Source: UBA4823 sp034436035
GTDB lineage: Bacteria; Chloroflexota; Anaerolineae; Anaerolineales; UBA4823
Length of the DNA: 26,502 bases
Assembly: GCA_034436035.1 (NCBI GenBank)
Contig: DAOTVW010000001.1
Coordinates: 1 to 26,502 of the forward strand
Direction of reading: 5' to 3'
The translations under genes and the position numbers were made by a program. The notes under the pieces were generated by a model, which had not been told where the DNA came from, ran no database searches, and saw nothing but the letters and a program-made list of their open reading frames with translations. Positions within the stretch are counted from its first letter, which is position 1. Each line of letters begins with the position of its first letter. Of the stretch, positions 1-6,391 are shown one piece after another.

Positions 1-194
1 GCTTGGGCAGCCGCGGTTTCAACCGCAAAATCTGTCGTTGGGGTGGGGGGGACTCCAACAGCTGTTTCCACTGCTTGGGTAGGAGTGGCAGGGGTGGAAC
101 CGATCAGGCTGGATAAAGAACAACCCAGGAGGGTTGTGGTTAATATCAACATGCTGATGAAAATTGACCAGGGGTGATTTATTGCTTTGAACAT
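1..194 (-). CDS. Lipoprotein, N-terminal part (cut by left window edge)
   Basis: This open frame starts at an ATG at 194 on the minus strand and continues without a stop through the left edge, so only about 64 residues are visible. Residues 1-24 form a bacterial lipoprotein signal peptide: a short basic/polar start, a hydrophobic stretch (FISMLILTTTLLG) and the lipobox LLGC with the lipidated cysteine near residue 25. A Ser/Thr/Pro-rich linker follows (TPATPTQA, PPTPTTD), typical of surface lipoproteins that hold a domain away from the membrane. AAGGA lies about nine bases before the ATG and supports this start. The functional domain is outside the window, so no role can be given; a solute-binding or cell-surface protein is possible. 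A competing frame at 19-216 is a shadow. Confidence 0.7.
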   Translation of the reverse strand, partial: MFKAINHPWSIFISMLILTTTLLGCSLSSLIGSTPATPTQAVETAVGVPPTPTTDFAVETAAAQ

Positions 195-262
195 AGGCGC
201 ATCCTTTTTTAAGCAAGAAAACGAAACGATTGCAGAAAATTTATCCTAATTCTCTTTCTCTC

Positions 263-374
263 TCCATATTGATGGAAACCGTAGAAAAATCATCGCGCTA
301 TTCTGGGATAATTTTATCCAACTGGCTGTCCATATAGATGGTTTGTAGTTCTAATTTAACCATAAAATTGATGG
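263..374. repeat. Three short CCAT-n-ATGG inverted repeats (possible operators)
   Basis: Three small dyads lie in the gap between the lipoprotein gene and the four-enzyme operon: CCATATTGATGG at 264-275, CCATATAGATGG at 330-341, and a looser CCAT-7-ATGG at 360-374. The first two agree at 11 of 12 positions. Each could be a regulator site or a weak hairpin. They sit upstream of the leftward lipoprotein gene and downstream of the leftward operon. No regulator in the window can be tied to them. Confidence 0.35.
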
Positions 375-394
375 AATTCGAAGTCACTTTTCAT

Positions 395-889
395 TTACGG
401 TCTGCGTTCTTGTAATAACAATTGGCGAGTATAGGCGATCAACCCGCCGCCATCAATCAATGCTTGCCGGGCGGTTGGCAAGGGGATGATTGGAAATCTT
501 TTTTGTGTGGTTAAATTGGTGAGATAGTCCGGATGAAATTGCAATTCATCTCCTTCTTTGGCTTCAATGCTGGGGCAAATGATAATTTTTAAGCCCAAAT
601 TAATGGCGTTTTGGAAGAAGATACGGGCAAAGCTTTTTGCGACTATGGTAAGTTCCCATCCCTTTAACGCGGATGCTGCTTGCTCACGGGAAGAGCCACA
701 CCCAAAATTCTCTCCAGCGACGATCACAGAGCCGGGCTTGATTTCATGGTTATTAAGCTTTTGATTGATAGGCAAGTCGGCAAAGGCATATTGGGGGGTT
801 TCGGTTGGTAAAACGGTTGCCATGTAGCGACCGGGGTAAATCGTGTCGGTAGAAACATCATTACCTAAAGTGAGGACTACTTGTGCCAT
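395..889 (-). CDS. Aconitase-superfamily small subunit (LeuD/DmdB-like)
   Basis: Small (swivelling) subunit of a two-subunit hydro-lyase of the LeuCD/homoaconitase/dimethylmaleate hydratase group; it works with the product of the next gene upstream to move water across a double bond in a hydroxy-carboxylic acid. The family signature GENFGCGSSREQA is at residues 59-71, and the length of 164 residues is normal for the archaeal-type subunit. The loop after the conserved TDTIYPGR reads YMAT (residues 22-25). As I recall, this loop sets specificity: YLRT in homoaconitase, YLV(Y/M) in isopropylmalate isomerase. YMAT lacks the arginine used for a third carboxylate, which weakly favours a substrate with an uncharged side group. 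The ATG at 889 is preferred to the one at 895 because AAGGA lies six bases before it. Last gene of the four-gene operon. Family is certain, substrate is not. Confidence 0.9.
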   Translation of the reverse strand: MAQVVLTLGNDVSTDTIYPGRYMATVLPTETPQYAFADLPINQKLNNHEIKPGSVIVAGENFGCGSSREQAASALKGWELTIVAKSFARIFFQNAINLGLKIIICPSIEAKEGDELQFHPDYLTNLTTQKRFPIIPLPTARQALIDGGGLIAYTRQLLLQERRP

Positions 890-933
890 AATCATTCCTT
901 TATGTGTGTTATATTGTCATAATCGCATCGGTT

Positions 934-2250
934 TCAAAGAGGATTATTCACTGAATTTTCAGTGATAATCTGACGGGGATCGCTGATTTTGCCCGTCAGC
1001 GCGCTGGCTGCTGCCACAGCTGGTGAACAAAGGAATACTTCTGCGTTGGGGTTTCCCATCCGACCTTTGAAGTTGCGGTTGGTGGTAGATAACCCGCGTT
1101 CGCCATCGCCAAGGACACCTTCATGGACTCCCAGACAAGGCCCACACCCCGGATTCATCACCACTGCCCCAGCATCGATGAGATCTTTGATGTAACCCGC
1201 TTCCAATGCTTTTCGATACACTCGGAACGAAGCTGGAAACACCAACATTCGCACGTTGCGGGAGATACTCCGACCACGCAAGATTTGTGCCGCAATCTCG
1301 ATGTCTTCTAAACGACCGTTAGTGCAGGATCCGATCATCACTTGGTCAATAGGCAGGCCCAATGCTTCCTGTAGCGGGCGGACATTATCTACGGTATGTG
1401 GAAAGGCAACCTGCGGTTCTAATTCGGAAATATTGAGATTGACAATTTGATCATACTGCGCATCGTCATCGGCATATAAATCTATATCGGAAATAGCTAC
1501 CCCTGCTTCATTATGTAAATAGCGCAAGGTTTCTTGATCGGGTGGAACAATTCCGGAGGTTGCGCCCGCTTCCACAGCCATATTGCACAAGGTTAATCTG
1601 CCGCTAGTGGATAGATTTTCGACCCCATCGCCATGGAATTCCAACACCTTAAAATTAGCTCCTTGGGCGCTTATTTTGCCGATTAATGCCAGGATGATAT
1701 CTTTCGCGCTGACTAACCAGGGCATGTTGCCGTGAATGTTTACTTTAATGGTGGCAGGGACTTCTACATTGAGCACTCGCCCCAAAGCCCAGATCGATGC
1801 CATTTCGGTAGCACCCACCCCAAATGCAAACGCCCCCAAAGCGCCGTGGGTGGTGGTATGACTATCGGTGCCGACCACAACACTACCCGGCAATACATAT
1901 CCCGATTCGGCTAATATTTGATGGCAAATACCACCTTCATCCCCCCGAATATCATGGAACTTTTGGATACCCTGTTCTTGTACAAACGTCCGCACCTTTT
2001 TTTGGTTGGTTGCGGTTTTGGCGCTTTCGGCAGGCACGCGATGATCAAAGATGATGGCTATTTTGCTTGCATCCCAAACGCGGGCTTCCAGACCAGTGCC
2101 TTTAAAAATCTCCTGAAATTGATTGATCACTAAAGCCGAGTTTTCATGTGACATAGCCAAATCGACCCGCGGCTCAACCACTTCGCCGGGTGAAACGACA
2201 GAACGACCGGCAGCTTTGGCAAGGATTTTTTCAACAATCGTACTACCCAT
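934..2250 (-). CDS. Aconitase-superfamily large subunit (LeuC/DmdA-like)
   Basis: Catalytic [4Fe-4S] subunit of the two-part hydro-lyase. Three cluster-binding cysteines are visible: C309 in GSCTNG, and C369 and C372 in PGCGPCLG. Other family marks are FDHRVPA near 68-74 and GTDSHTTTHGALGAFAFGVG near 127-146, which carries active-site histidines and serine. At 438 residues it has the archaeal/HacA size rather than the longer enterobacterial LeuC. AGGAG six bases before the ATG supports the start. It lies 44 bases upstream of the small-subunit gene and 31 bases downstream of the lyase gene, so the enzymes should be made together. No isopropylmalate or citramalate synthase gene is nearby, which argues against routine leucine synthesis. 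Candidate substrates are dimethylmalate, methylcitrate/methylisocitrate or isopropylmalate; sequence alone does not decide. Confidence 0.92.
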   Translation of the reverse strand: MGSTIVEKILAKAAGRSVVSPGEVVEPRVDLAMSHENSALVINQFQEIFKGTGLEARVWDASKIAIIFDHRVPAESAKTATNQKKVRTFVQEQGIQKFHDIRGDEGGICHQILAESGYVLPGSVVVGTDSHTTTHGALGAFAFGVGATEMASIWALGRVLNVEVPATIKVNIHGNMPWLVSAKDIILALIGKISAQGANFKVLEFHGDGVENLSTSGRLTLCNMAVEAGATSGIVPPDQETLRYLHNEAGVAISDIDLYADDDAQYDQIVNLNISELEPQVAFPHTVDNVRPLQEALGLPIDQVMIGSCTNGRLEDIEIAAQILRGRSISRNVRMLVFPASFRVYRKALEAGYIKDLIDAGAVVMNPGCGPCLGVHEGVLGDGERGLSTTNRNFKGRMGNPNAEVFLCSPAVAAASALTGKISDPRQIITENSVNNPL

Positions 2251-2281
2251 AAGCGACTCCTAAATAGAATGAATTCACGAA

Positions 2282-3205
2282 TTAATTCTTTAACCCGCCA
2301 TATTTTTCCTGGATGCGTTGAGCAGGAAGATAATTTTCTTCCATTTGCCGATATTCTTTCAGCCCTAAGAAATCGGTGAATTCCTCAAAAGAGGTAATCC
2401 ACTGCGTTTGCCCTGCCAGAATGCCGGTTGGAGAATTTCTCAACGTGGTAAAAAATTCCATCAGAAAATGATGCGCAACCATTACAGCGGCAACAGGTAT
2501 GGAAACCCGACCAACACCCATTTCCCTTAACTCTGGAATTGGCACTAATTCTGTTCTAACACCACTTATGGCATCCATCAGGTTAACAGAAAGCGGGCCT
2601 TGGATTTGACGCACTGCTTGTTCAATTTCCGCCCGGCTATGGATTCCATCAATGAAAGCGATATCTGCGCCGGCCTCTAAATAGCGGTTGCAGCGGTCAA
2701 TCGCGGCGGTTAATCCTGCGATGCTATAAACGTCCGTGCGGGCGTTTAGAATAAAGTCCGGGTCTAGTTGATCGCGCACATGCGCAGCAGCTCGGATTTT
2801 CCCTATCATTTCTTCGACGGATATCACTTCTTTTCCAGCCAGATGCCCACACCGTTTTGGAAAGACCTGGTCTTCTAGATTGGCGCCAGCGCAGCCCGAA
2901 ACAATCACTCGCTCGATATGATAAGCGGTATTGATGGCGTTGCCACCACCGGTATCTAAATCTGCCATGACCGGGATTTGAACTGCTTGGACGATGTTGC
3001 TGGTTATATCCAGAATGTCTTTCATTTGAACCAATCCTACATCTGGTTTGCCAAGCAAGGATGCTGCCAGCCCGAACCCGGAAACTTGAATGGCTTCGAA
3101 TCCTGTTTTTTCAATAACCTTTGCGGAGAGTGCGTCATAGCAGCCAGGAACTACTACTGCCCGTCGCTGCATAATTGCCTCACGCAAGATTTTTGATTTC
3201 TTCAT
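2282..3205 (-). CDS. Isocitrate lyase/PEP mutase-family C-C lyase (methylisocitrate or dimethylmalate lyase-like)
   Basis: A TIM-barrel enzyme of the isocitrate lyase/phosphoenolpyruvate mutase superfamily, 307 residues. The flexible-loop motif KRCGH (117-121) carries the catalytic cysteine C119 that marks true lyases such as PrpB and 2,3-dimethylmalate lyase and is lost in PEP mutase and phosphonopyruvate hydrolase. The Mg2+-binding segment is ADLDTGGGNA at 81-90 and NARTD lies at 154-158. The expected reaction is retro-aldol cleavage of a 2-hydroxy acid to pyruvate, or glyoxylate, plus a C3-C4 acid. The start at 3205 follows AAGGAAA. It is cotranscribed with a LeuCD-type hydratase, as expected for a hydratase-lyase pair: methylaconitate to methylisocitrate to pyruvate plus succinate, or dimethylmaleate to dimethylmalate to pyruvate plus propionate. 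The exact substrate is unresolved. Confidence 0.88.
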   Translation of the reverse strand: MKKSKILREAIMQRRAVVVPGCYDALSAKVIEKTGFEAIQVSGFGLAASLLGKPDVGLVQMKDILDITSNIVQAVQIPVMADLDTGGGNAINTAYHIERVIVSGCAGANLEDQVFPKRCGHLAGKEVISVEEMIGKIRAAAHVRDQLDPDFILNARTDVYSIAGLTAAIDRCNRYLEAGADIAFIDGIHSRAEIEQAVRQIQGPLSVNLMDAISGVRTELVPIPELREMGVGRVSIPVAAVMVAHHFLMEFFTTLRNSPTGILAGQTQWITSFEEFTDFLGLKEYRQMEENYLPAQRIQEKYGGLKN

Positions 3206-3235
3206 GATATTTCCTTTCAGTTAGGTGAGAGTCAC

Positions 3236-4354
3236 CTACAAAGCATCGGCAATGGCTTGAGCCATTTCTATTGTTGAATTTGTGCCACCCATATCATACG
3301 TGCGTACTTTTCCTTGCTGAATAACGAGTGATACCGCATGTTCTAATGCAACTGCTTTTTCTTTTTCTCCTAACCATTCCAGCATCATTTTTGCAGAAAG
3401 AATAGTTGCAATCGGATTTACTTTATACTGCCCGGCGTACTTTGGAGCTGAGCCATGGGATGGTTCAAAAACAGCTAAATGTTCTCCGATGTTACCGGAG
3501 CAGCCAAACCCTAAACCGCCGACCATTTGAGCGCACAAGTCAGAGATAATATCGCCATAGAGATTTGGTGCAACGAGTACATCGTAGTTAAAAGGATTTT
3601 TCAACAGCCACATACAAATGGCGTCGACATTGGCTTCATCGTAGATGATATCGGGATACTCGGCCGCCACTTCATGGGCACAATCGAGGAACAACCCATC
3701 ACTAGCACGCACCACATTCGCTTTATGCACGATAGTTACTTTCTTCCGCCCATTTTGTCGGGCGTATTCGAAGGCAGCTCGGATTATCCTATGCGAAGCA
3801 AAACGCGTATTGACTTTTATGGAGATACCGATTTGGTCAGGCGGCAGTTGCGCAAAAGGAGCAAACGCCGTGGTATGGCGGGCGATAGCTTCGGAAAGTT
3901 CTTCCGGCAACGGGAAAAATTCTACGCCGGCATATAAATCTTCAGTATTCTCACGAAAAATCACTAAATCAATGCCTTCCTTGTAATTCAGTGGGTTGCC
4001 GGCATAGGCTTTGCAAGGACGCAAACAGGTATATAAATCAAACAGCTGGCGCATGCGGACGATGGGGGAACGGTAAACCAGCCCCTTTCCTTGTAGTTCG
4101 GGAATTAGTTCCGCCTCTGCGGTCTTTACCGGTTTTGATGTAATCGCGCCAAACAAGGCAGCATCCACTTGCTTGAGCAAATCAATCGTGCGCTGTGGGA
4201 GAGCATCCCCTTCCCGCCGCCAAAATTCCCAACCGATATCACCGGGAATGTATTCAGCATTCAAATTCAAGCGGTCAAGCACAATCCGGGCGGCATCTAA
4301 TACATCCACTCCAATTCCATCTCCCGGCAACCATGCGATTCGATATCGAGTCAT
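3236..4354 (-). CDS. Isocitrate/isopropylmalate dehydrogenase-family enzyme
   Basis: First gene of the operon, 372 residues, a beta-decarboxylating dehydrogenase that would oxidise a 2-hydroxy acid and release CO2. Visible marks: LPGDGIGVDV at 9-18, substrate loop YRSPIVRMR at 94-102, FRENTEDLYAG at 133-143 with catalytic Tyr141, HKAN with Lys211, metal aspartates in NLYGDIISD (D268, D272), and cofactor loop HGSAPKYAG at 300-308. The FRENTEDLYAG and APKYAG segments are isocitrate dehydrogenase-like, and the Lys-Tyr pair is what NADP enzymes use. The arginine matching E. coli Arg395 is absent (TYDMGG at 352-357) and the Asn115 position is Ile, so isocitrate is not assured. Homoisocitrate, tartrate or malate-type substrates are alternatives. 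A GGGAG about ten bases upstream supports the ATG. Confidence 0.88.
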   Translation of the reverse strand: MTRYRIAWLPGDGIGVDVLDAARIVLDRLNLNAEYIPGDIGWEFWRREGDALPQRTIDLLKQVDAALFGAITSKPVKTAEAELIPELQGKGLVYRSPIVRMRQLFDLYTCLRPCKAYAGNPLNYKEGIDLVIFRENTEDLYAGVEFFPLPEELSEAIARHTTAFAPFAQLPPDQIGISIKVNTRFASHRIIRAAFEYARQNGRKKVTIVHKANVVRASDGLFLDCAHEVAAEYPDIIYDEANVDAICMWLLKNPFNYDVLVAPNLYGDIISDLCAQMVGGLGFGCSGNIGEHLAVFEPSHGSAPKYAGQYKVNPIATILSAKMMLEWLGEKEKAVALEHAVSLVIQQGKVRTYDMGGTNSTIEMAQAIADAL

Positions 4355-4409
4355 TAAAAATTAACTCCCTTCAATTTGTAACTTTTTTGAATTCCGTTCA
4401 TCTAATTTT

Positions 4410-4440
4410 TTGACGTTTTGGTACAAGAACCAATTCTACT
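4410..4440 (+). promoter_or_regulatory. Possible promoter for glutaredoxin-groES
   Basis: TTGACG at 4410-4415 is a near-consensus -35 box. The best -10 candidates, ATTCTA at 4433 or TCTACT at 4435, are weak and lie 17-19 bases downstream. A start of transcription near 4446 would leave a short leader holding only the GGAGGA ribosome site at 4448-4453. The region is divergent with the four-enzyme operon. Confidence 0.35.
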
Positions 4441-4457
4441 CGATTTTGGAGGAGTGT

Positions 4458-4715
4458 ATGCCTGTTCAACAAAAACCGCAGCCGCGGGTGATCATTTTTA
4501 CAACACCAACTTGTTCCTTTTGCAATGCTGCCAAGCGCTATTTTCGCGAAAAGGGGATTCAATTCAAAGACATTGATGTCAGTCGCGATGCTGCCGCAGC
4601 GCGCGATATGGTGAAACGTTCTGGACAAATGGGAGTTCCGGTTATTGATATTGGCGGAAAAATTGTGGTGGGTTTTGACCGCGCCAAGATCGACCGATAT
4701 CTAGGATTAAAATAA
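4458..4715 (+). CDS. Glutaredoxin/NrdH-like thiol-disulfide protein
   Basis: An 85-residue thioredoxin-fold protein, the usual size of NrdH/YruB-type glutaredoxins. The redox motif CSFC is at residues 19-22 in the context TTPTCSFCNAAKRYF, the cis-proline segment GVPVIDI is at 59-65, and the C-terminus GFDRAKIDRYLGL matches the family's last helix. It should shuttle electrons to a reductase or reduce protein disulfides in the cytoplasm. The start at 4458 is chosen because GGAGGA lies four bases upstream; an earlier in-frame ATG at 4410 falls inside the probable promoter and has no ribosome site. It is 22 bases from the groES gene, so the two are probably one transcript linked to stress or redox control. 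No ribonucleotide reductase or thioredoxin reductase is nearby. Confidence 0.88.
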   Translation: MPVQQKPQPRVIIFTTPTCSFCNAAKRYFREKGIQFKDIDVSRDAAAARDMVKRSGQMGVPVIDIGGKIVVGFDRAKIDRYLGLK

Positions 4716-4740
4716 ATCTCAAAGAATAAGGAGTGAAATG

Positions 4741-5016
4741 ATGAATCAACCAAAAATTCAACCACTTGGAACACGCGTTTTAATCAAACCCTTAGAACAG
4801 GAATCGAAAACTGCTTCCGGTCTATATATTCCTGAGACAGCAAAAGACAAACCCCAGACCGGCGTCGTGATTGCTATTGGGGATTCAGAAGATATCAAAC
4901 TAAAAGTGAATGACAAAGTCCTCTTTGCCAAATACTCTGGAACCGAGTTTAAACTTGATGGGGAAGAGTATTTGTTGATGGAATGCACGGACGTATTGGC
5001 GCGTTTGTTAGAATAG
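4741..5016 (+). CDS. groS: GroES, 10-kDa co-chaperonin
   Basis: About 91 residues forming the single GroES domain: PLGTRVLIKPL near the start, the mobile-loop segment EQESKTASGLYIPETAKDKPQTG, and the closing DGEEYLLMECTDVLARL. It caps the GroEL ring during folding. GGAG at 4730-4733 is seven bases before the ATG at 4741 and only four before the one at 4738, so the second is preferred. No groEL follows: the next gene on this strand is over 600 bases away behind a strong terminator, so this is a stand-alone groES, cotranscribed with a glutaredoxin. No CIRCE inverted repeat is visible upstream. A groEL or groESL elsewhere in the genome would be expected. Confidence 0.95.
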   Translation: MNQPKIQPLGTRVLIKPLEQESKTASGLYIPETAKDKPQTGVVIAIGDSEDIKLKVNDKVLFAKYSGTEFKLDGEEYLLMECTDVLARLLE

Positions 5017-5031
5017 TTTCACCGATATCGG

Positions 5032-5076
5032 AAAAACACGCTTTGTAAGCCTTTGGGGAGTACAAGGCGTGTTTTT
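5032..5076. terminator. Strong bidirectional intrinsic terminator
   Basis: A 16-bp stem, 5032-5047 pairing with 5061-5076 with one G-U, encloses a 13-base loop. The outer five pairs are A-T, so an A-run and a T-run flank the GC core on both strands. It lies between the convergent groES and lipoprotein genes, 15 bases after the groES stop and three bases past the lipoprotein stop, and can end both transcripts. Confidence 0.9.
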
Positions 5077-5079
5077 CTT

Positions 5080-5538
5080 TTATCGAACCCGCCGGATGAT
5101 TTCAAGGTAAGGAAATGTACCGTTTTGTACTGAGCCGGGACAGCCAATCTCACCTTGAAAAATACGCACCCTTGCTTCAAAAAGATGAAGTTTCTGGGTG
5201 TCATATAATTCTTCATTGCTTTGCGGCTGCCAGGAGACAATGGCTGGGATGTGGCTGTCATTTTCGCCGACGAATTGGGTGCGCCGATCCAGCCCAATAT
5301 ATCCTTTGCATAAGCTGACCGTCGCTACAATCAATCCATATCCCTCGATTAGGATGGTTTGATCTTGATAAGTTTGAGGTTGGAGAAGAACCTGATTTAT
5401 ACTGACCACTTCTTGAGGGGTTACTGTTTTAGTGGCAGTTGGAATGGTTTGCGATGGAACAGTACAGGCGCTGAGGAATATTAAAGCGATCAGCCATCTC
5501 CAGTAAGTTCTGTTTATCCAAATAAATCTCATTTCCAT
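5080..5538 (-). CDS. Small lipoprotein, possible OB-fold domain
   Basis: A 152-residue secreted lipoprotein. Residues 1-24 are a signal peptide (RTYWRWLIALIFLSAC) with lipobox LSAC and lipidated Cys25, followed by a Thr/Pro-rich linker. The segment VSINQVLLQPQTYQDQTI, followed by LIEGYGLIVA, resembles the first strands of OB-fold or cytochrome c maturation-like domains in which a residue run before a Tyr-x-Asp/Gln precedes a 'vxGyv' strand. Two later cysteines (CKGYIGLDRR and GEIGCPGS) could form a disulfide outside the cell. GAGGG six bases before the ATG supports the start. It stands alone, convergent with groES. Function is unknown; the OB-fold idea is tentative. Confidence 0.75.
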   Translation of the reverse strand: MEMRFIWINRTYWRWLIALIFLSACTVPSQTIPTATKTVTPQEVVSINQVLLQPQTYQDQTILIEGYGLIVATVSLCKGYIGLDRRTQFVGENDSHIPAIVSWQPQSNEELYDTQKLHLFEARVRIFQGEIGCPGSVQNGTFPYLEIIRRVR

Positions 5539-5692
5539 TTTATGCCCTCTTTAGTAACAACTCAATCTTTCAGTGCAAGATTCAGCCTTATCGCCAAAAG
5601 GCGTAATTTGTTGATGAAATACTATTATACTGAATTATATTATGAGTAATCTTGACGTCCATTCAATAAAGACTACAATCCATGATAGGATA

Positions 5693-6391
5693 ATGTCTAA
5701 ACATATACTGATTGTTGATGATGATGCGTTATTACGGCGCAGCTTAGCTTTTAATCTGGAAAATGCGGGGTTTCAAACGAGCACTGCTGCCACTGCAGAA
5801 GATGGAATCGCAGCAGCGCGATTAAATCATCCGGATATCGTCCTGTTAGATATCAACCTGCCCGGCATGGATGGATTGCAAGCCCTGCGAATATTCAAAG
5901 ATGAGCTTAAACTGGGTGTGATATTTCTTACCGCACGACGGCGTGAACTAGATGAGGTATTAGGTTTGGAATTAGGCGGAGATGATTACATCACAAAACC
6001 ATTTGACACGGATGTATTAATCGCCCACATCAAAGCTGTTTTACGAAGATTGGAGCCATCTCAAAGAGAAGAGCAGTCTAAATCTATCATTCAGGTAGGC
6101 GATTTGATTTTAGATGAAGTCAGCCATACGGTAACGCTGCAGGGCAAACCAATTGATCTTTCCCCCCGAGAATTTGACTTATTAAAATGTTTGATGTCTC
6201 AACCAAATAAAGTGTTTTCGGTGGATGAATTACTTAATCTCGTTTGGGGTGCCGAGTTCATTGGTCAACCGCAAGTAGTGTATGTCCATATTCGTTGGTT
6301 GAGAGAGAAACTAGAGGCAGACCCGGAGCATCCACACCGCATTATTACTGTGCGAGGGATTGGTTACAAGTTGCAGGAGAATATCGAGTGA
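5693..6391 (+). CDS. OmpR/PhoB-family response regulator (system 1)
   Basis: A DNA-binding response regulator of about 232 residues from the preferred start. The receiver domain (residues 4-115) has the acidic pair DDD at 9-11, phosphoacceptor Asp53 in LLDINLPGMDG, Thr80 in FLTARR and Lys102 in ITKPFD. A winged-helix domain follows, with LSPREFDLLKCL and the C-terminal RGIGYKL. An in-frame ATG at 5642 would add 17 residues unlike any receiver domain; the ATG at 5693 begins exactly at MSKHILIVDD, although its AGGA is only two bases away, so initiation is uncertain. The sensor-kinase gene overlaps the stop by four bases (GTGA), giving translational coupling. A likely target is the htrA-type gene downstream, whose promoter region carries 11-bp repeats. 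Confidence 0.93.
   Translation: MSKHILIVDDDALLRRSLAFNLENAGFQTSTAATAEDGIAAARLNHPDIVLLDINLPGMDGLQALRIFKDELKLGVIFLTARRRELDEVLGLELGGDDYITKPFDTDVLIAHIKAVLRRLEPSQREEQSKSIIQVGDLILDEVSHTVTLQGKPIDLSPREFDLLKCLMSQPNKVFSVDELLNLVWGAEFIGQPQVVYVHIRWLREKLEADPEHPHRIITVRGIGYKLQENIE

Noticed and set aside
19..216. 65-residue minus-strand frame at the left edge
   Set aside because: It overlaps the lipoprotein frame that has a signal peptide, lipobox and ribosome site; this one has neither family features nor a plausible composition.
4559..4988. Minus-strand frames over glutaredoxin and groES
   Set aside because: Shadows of recognised genes in other frames.
5592..5603. CGCC-AAAA-GGCG dyad upstream of system 1
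   Set aside because: Only four pairs and not placed relative to a recognisable promoter.
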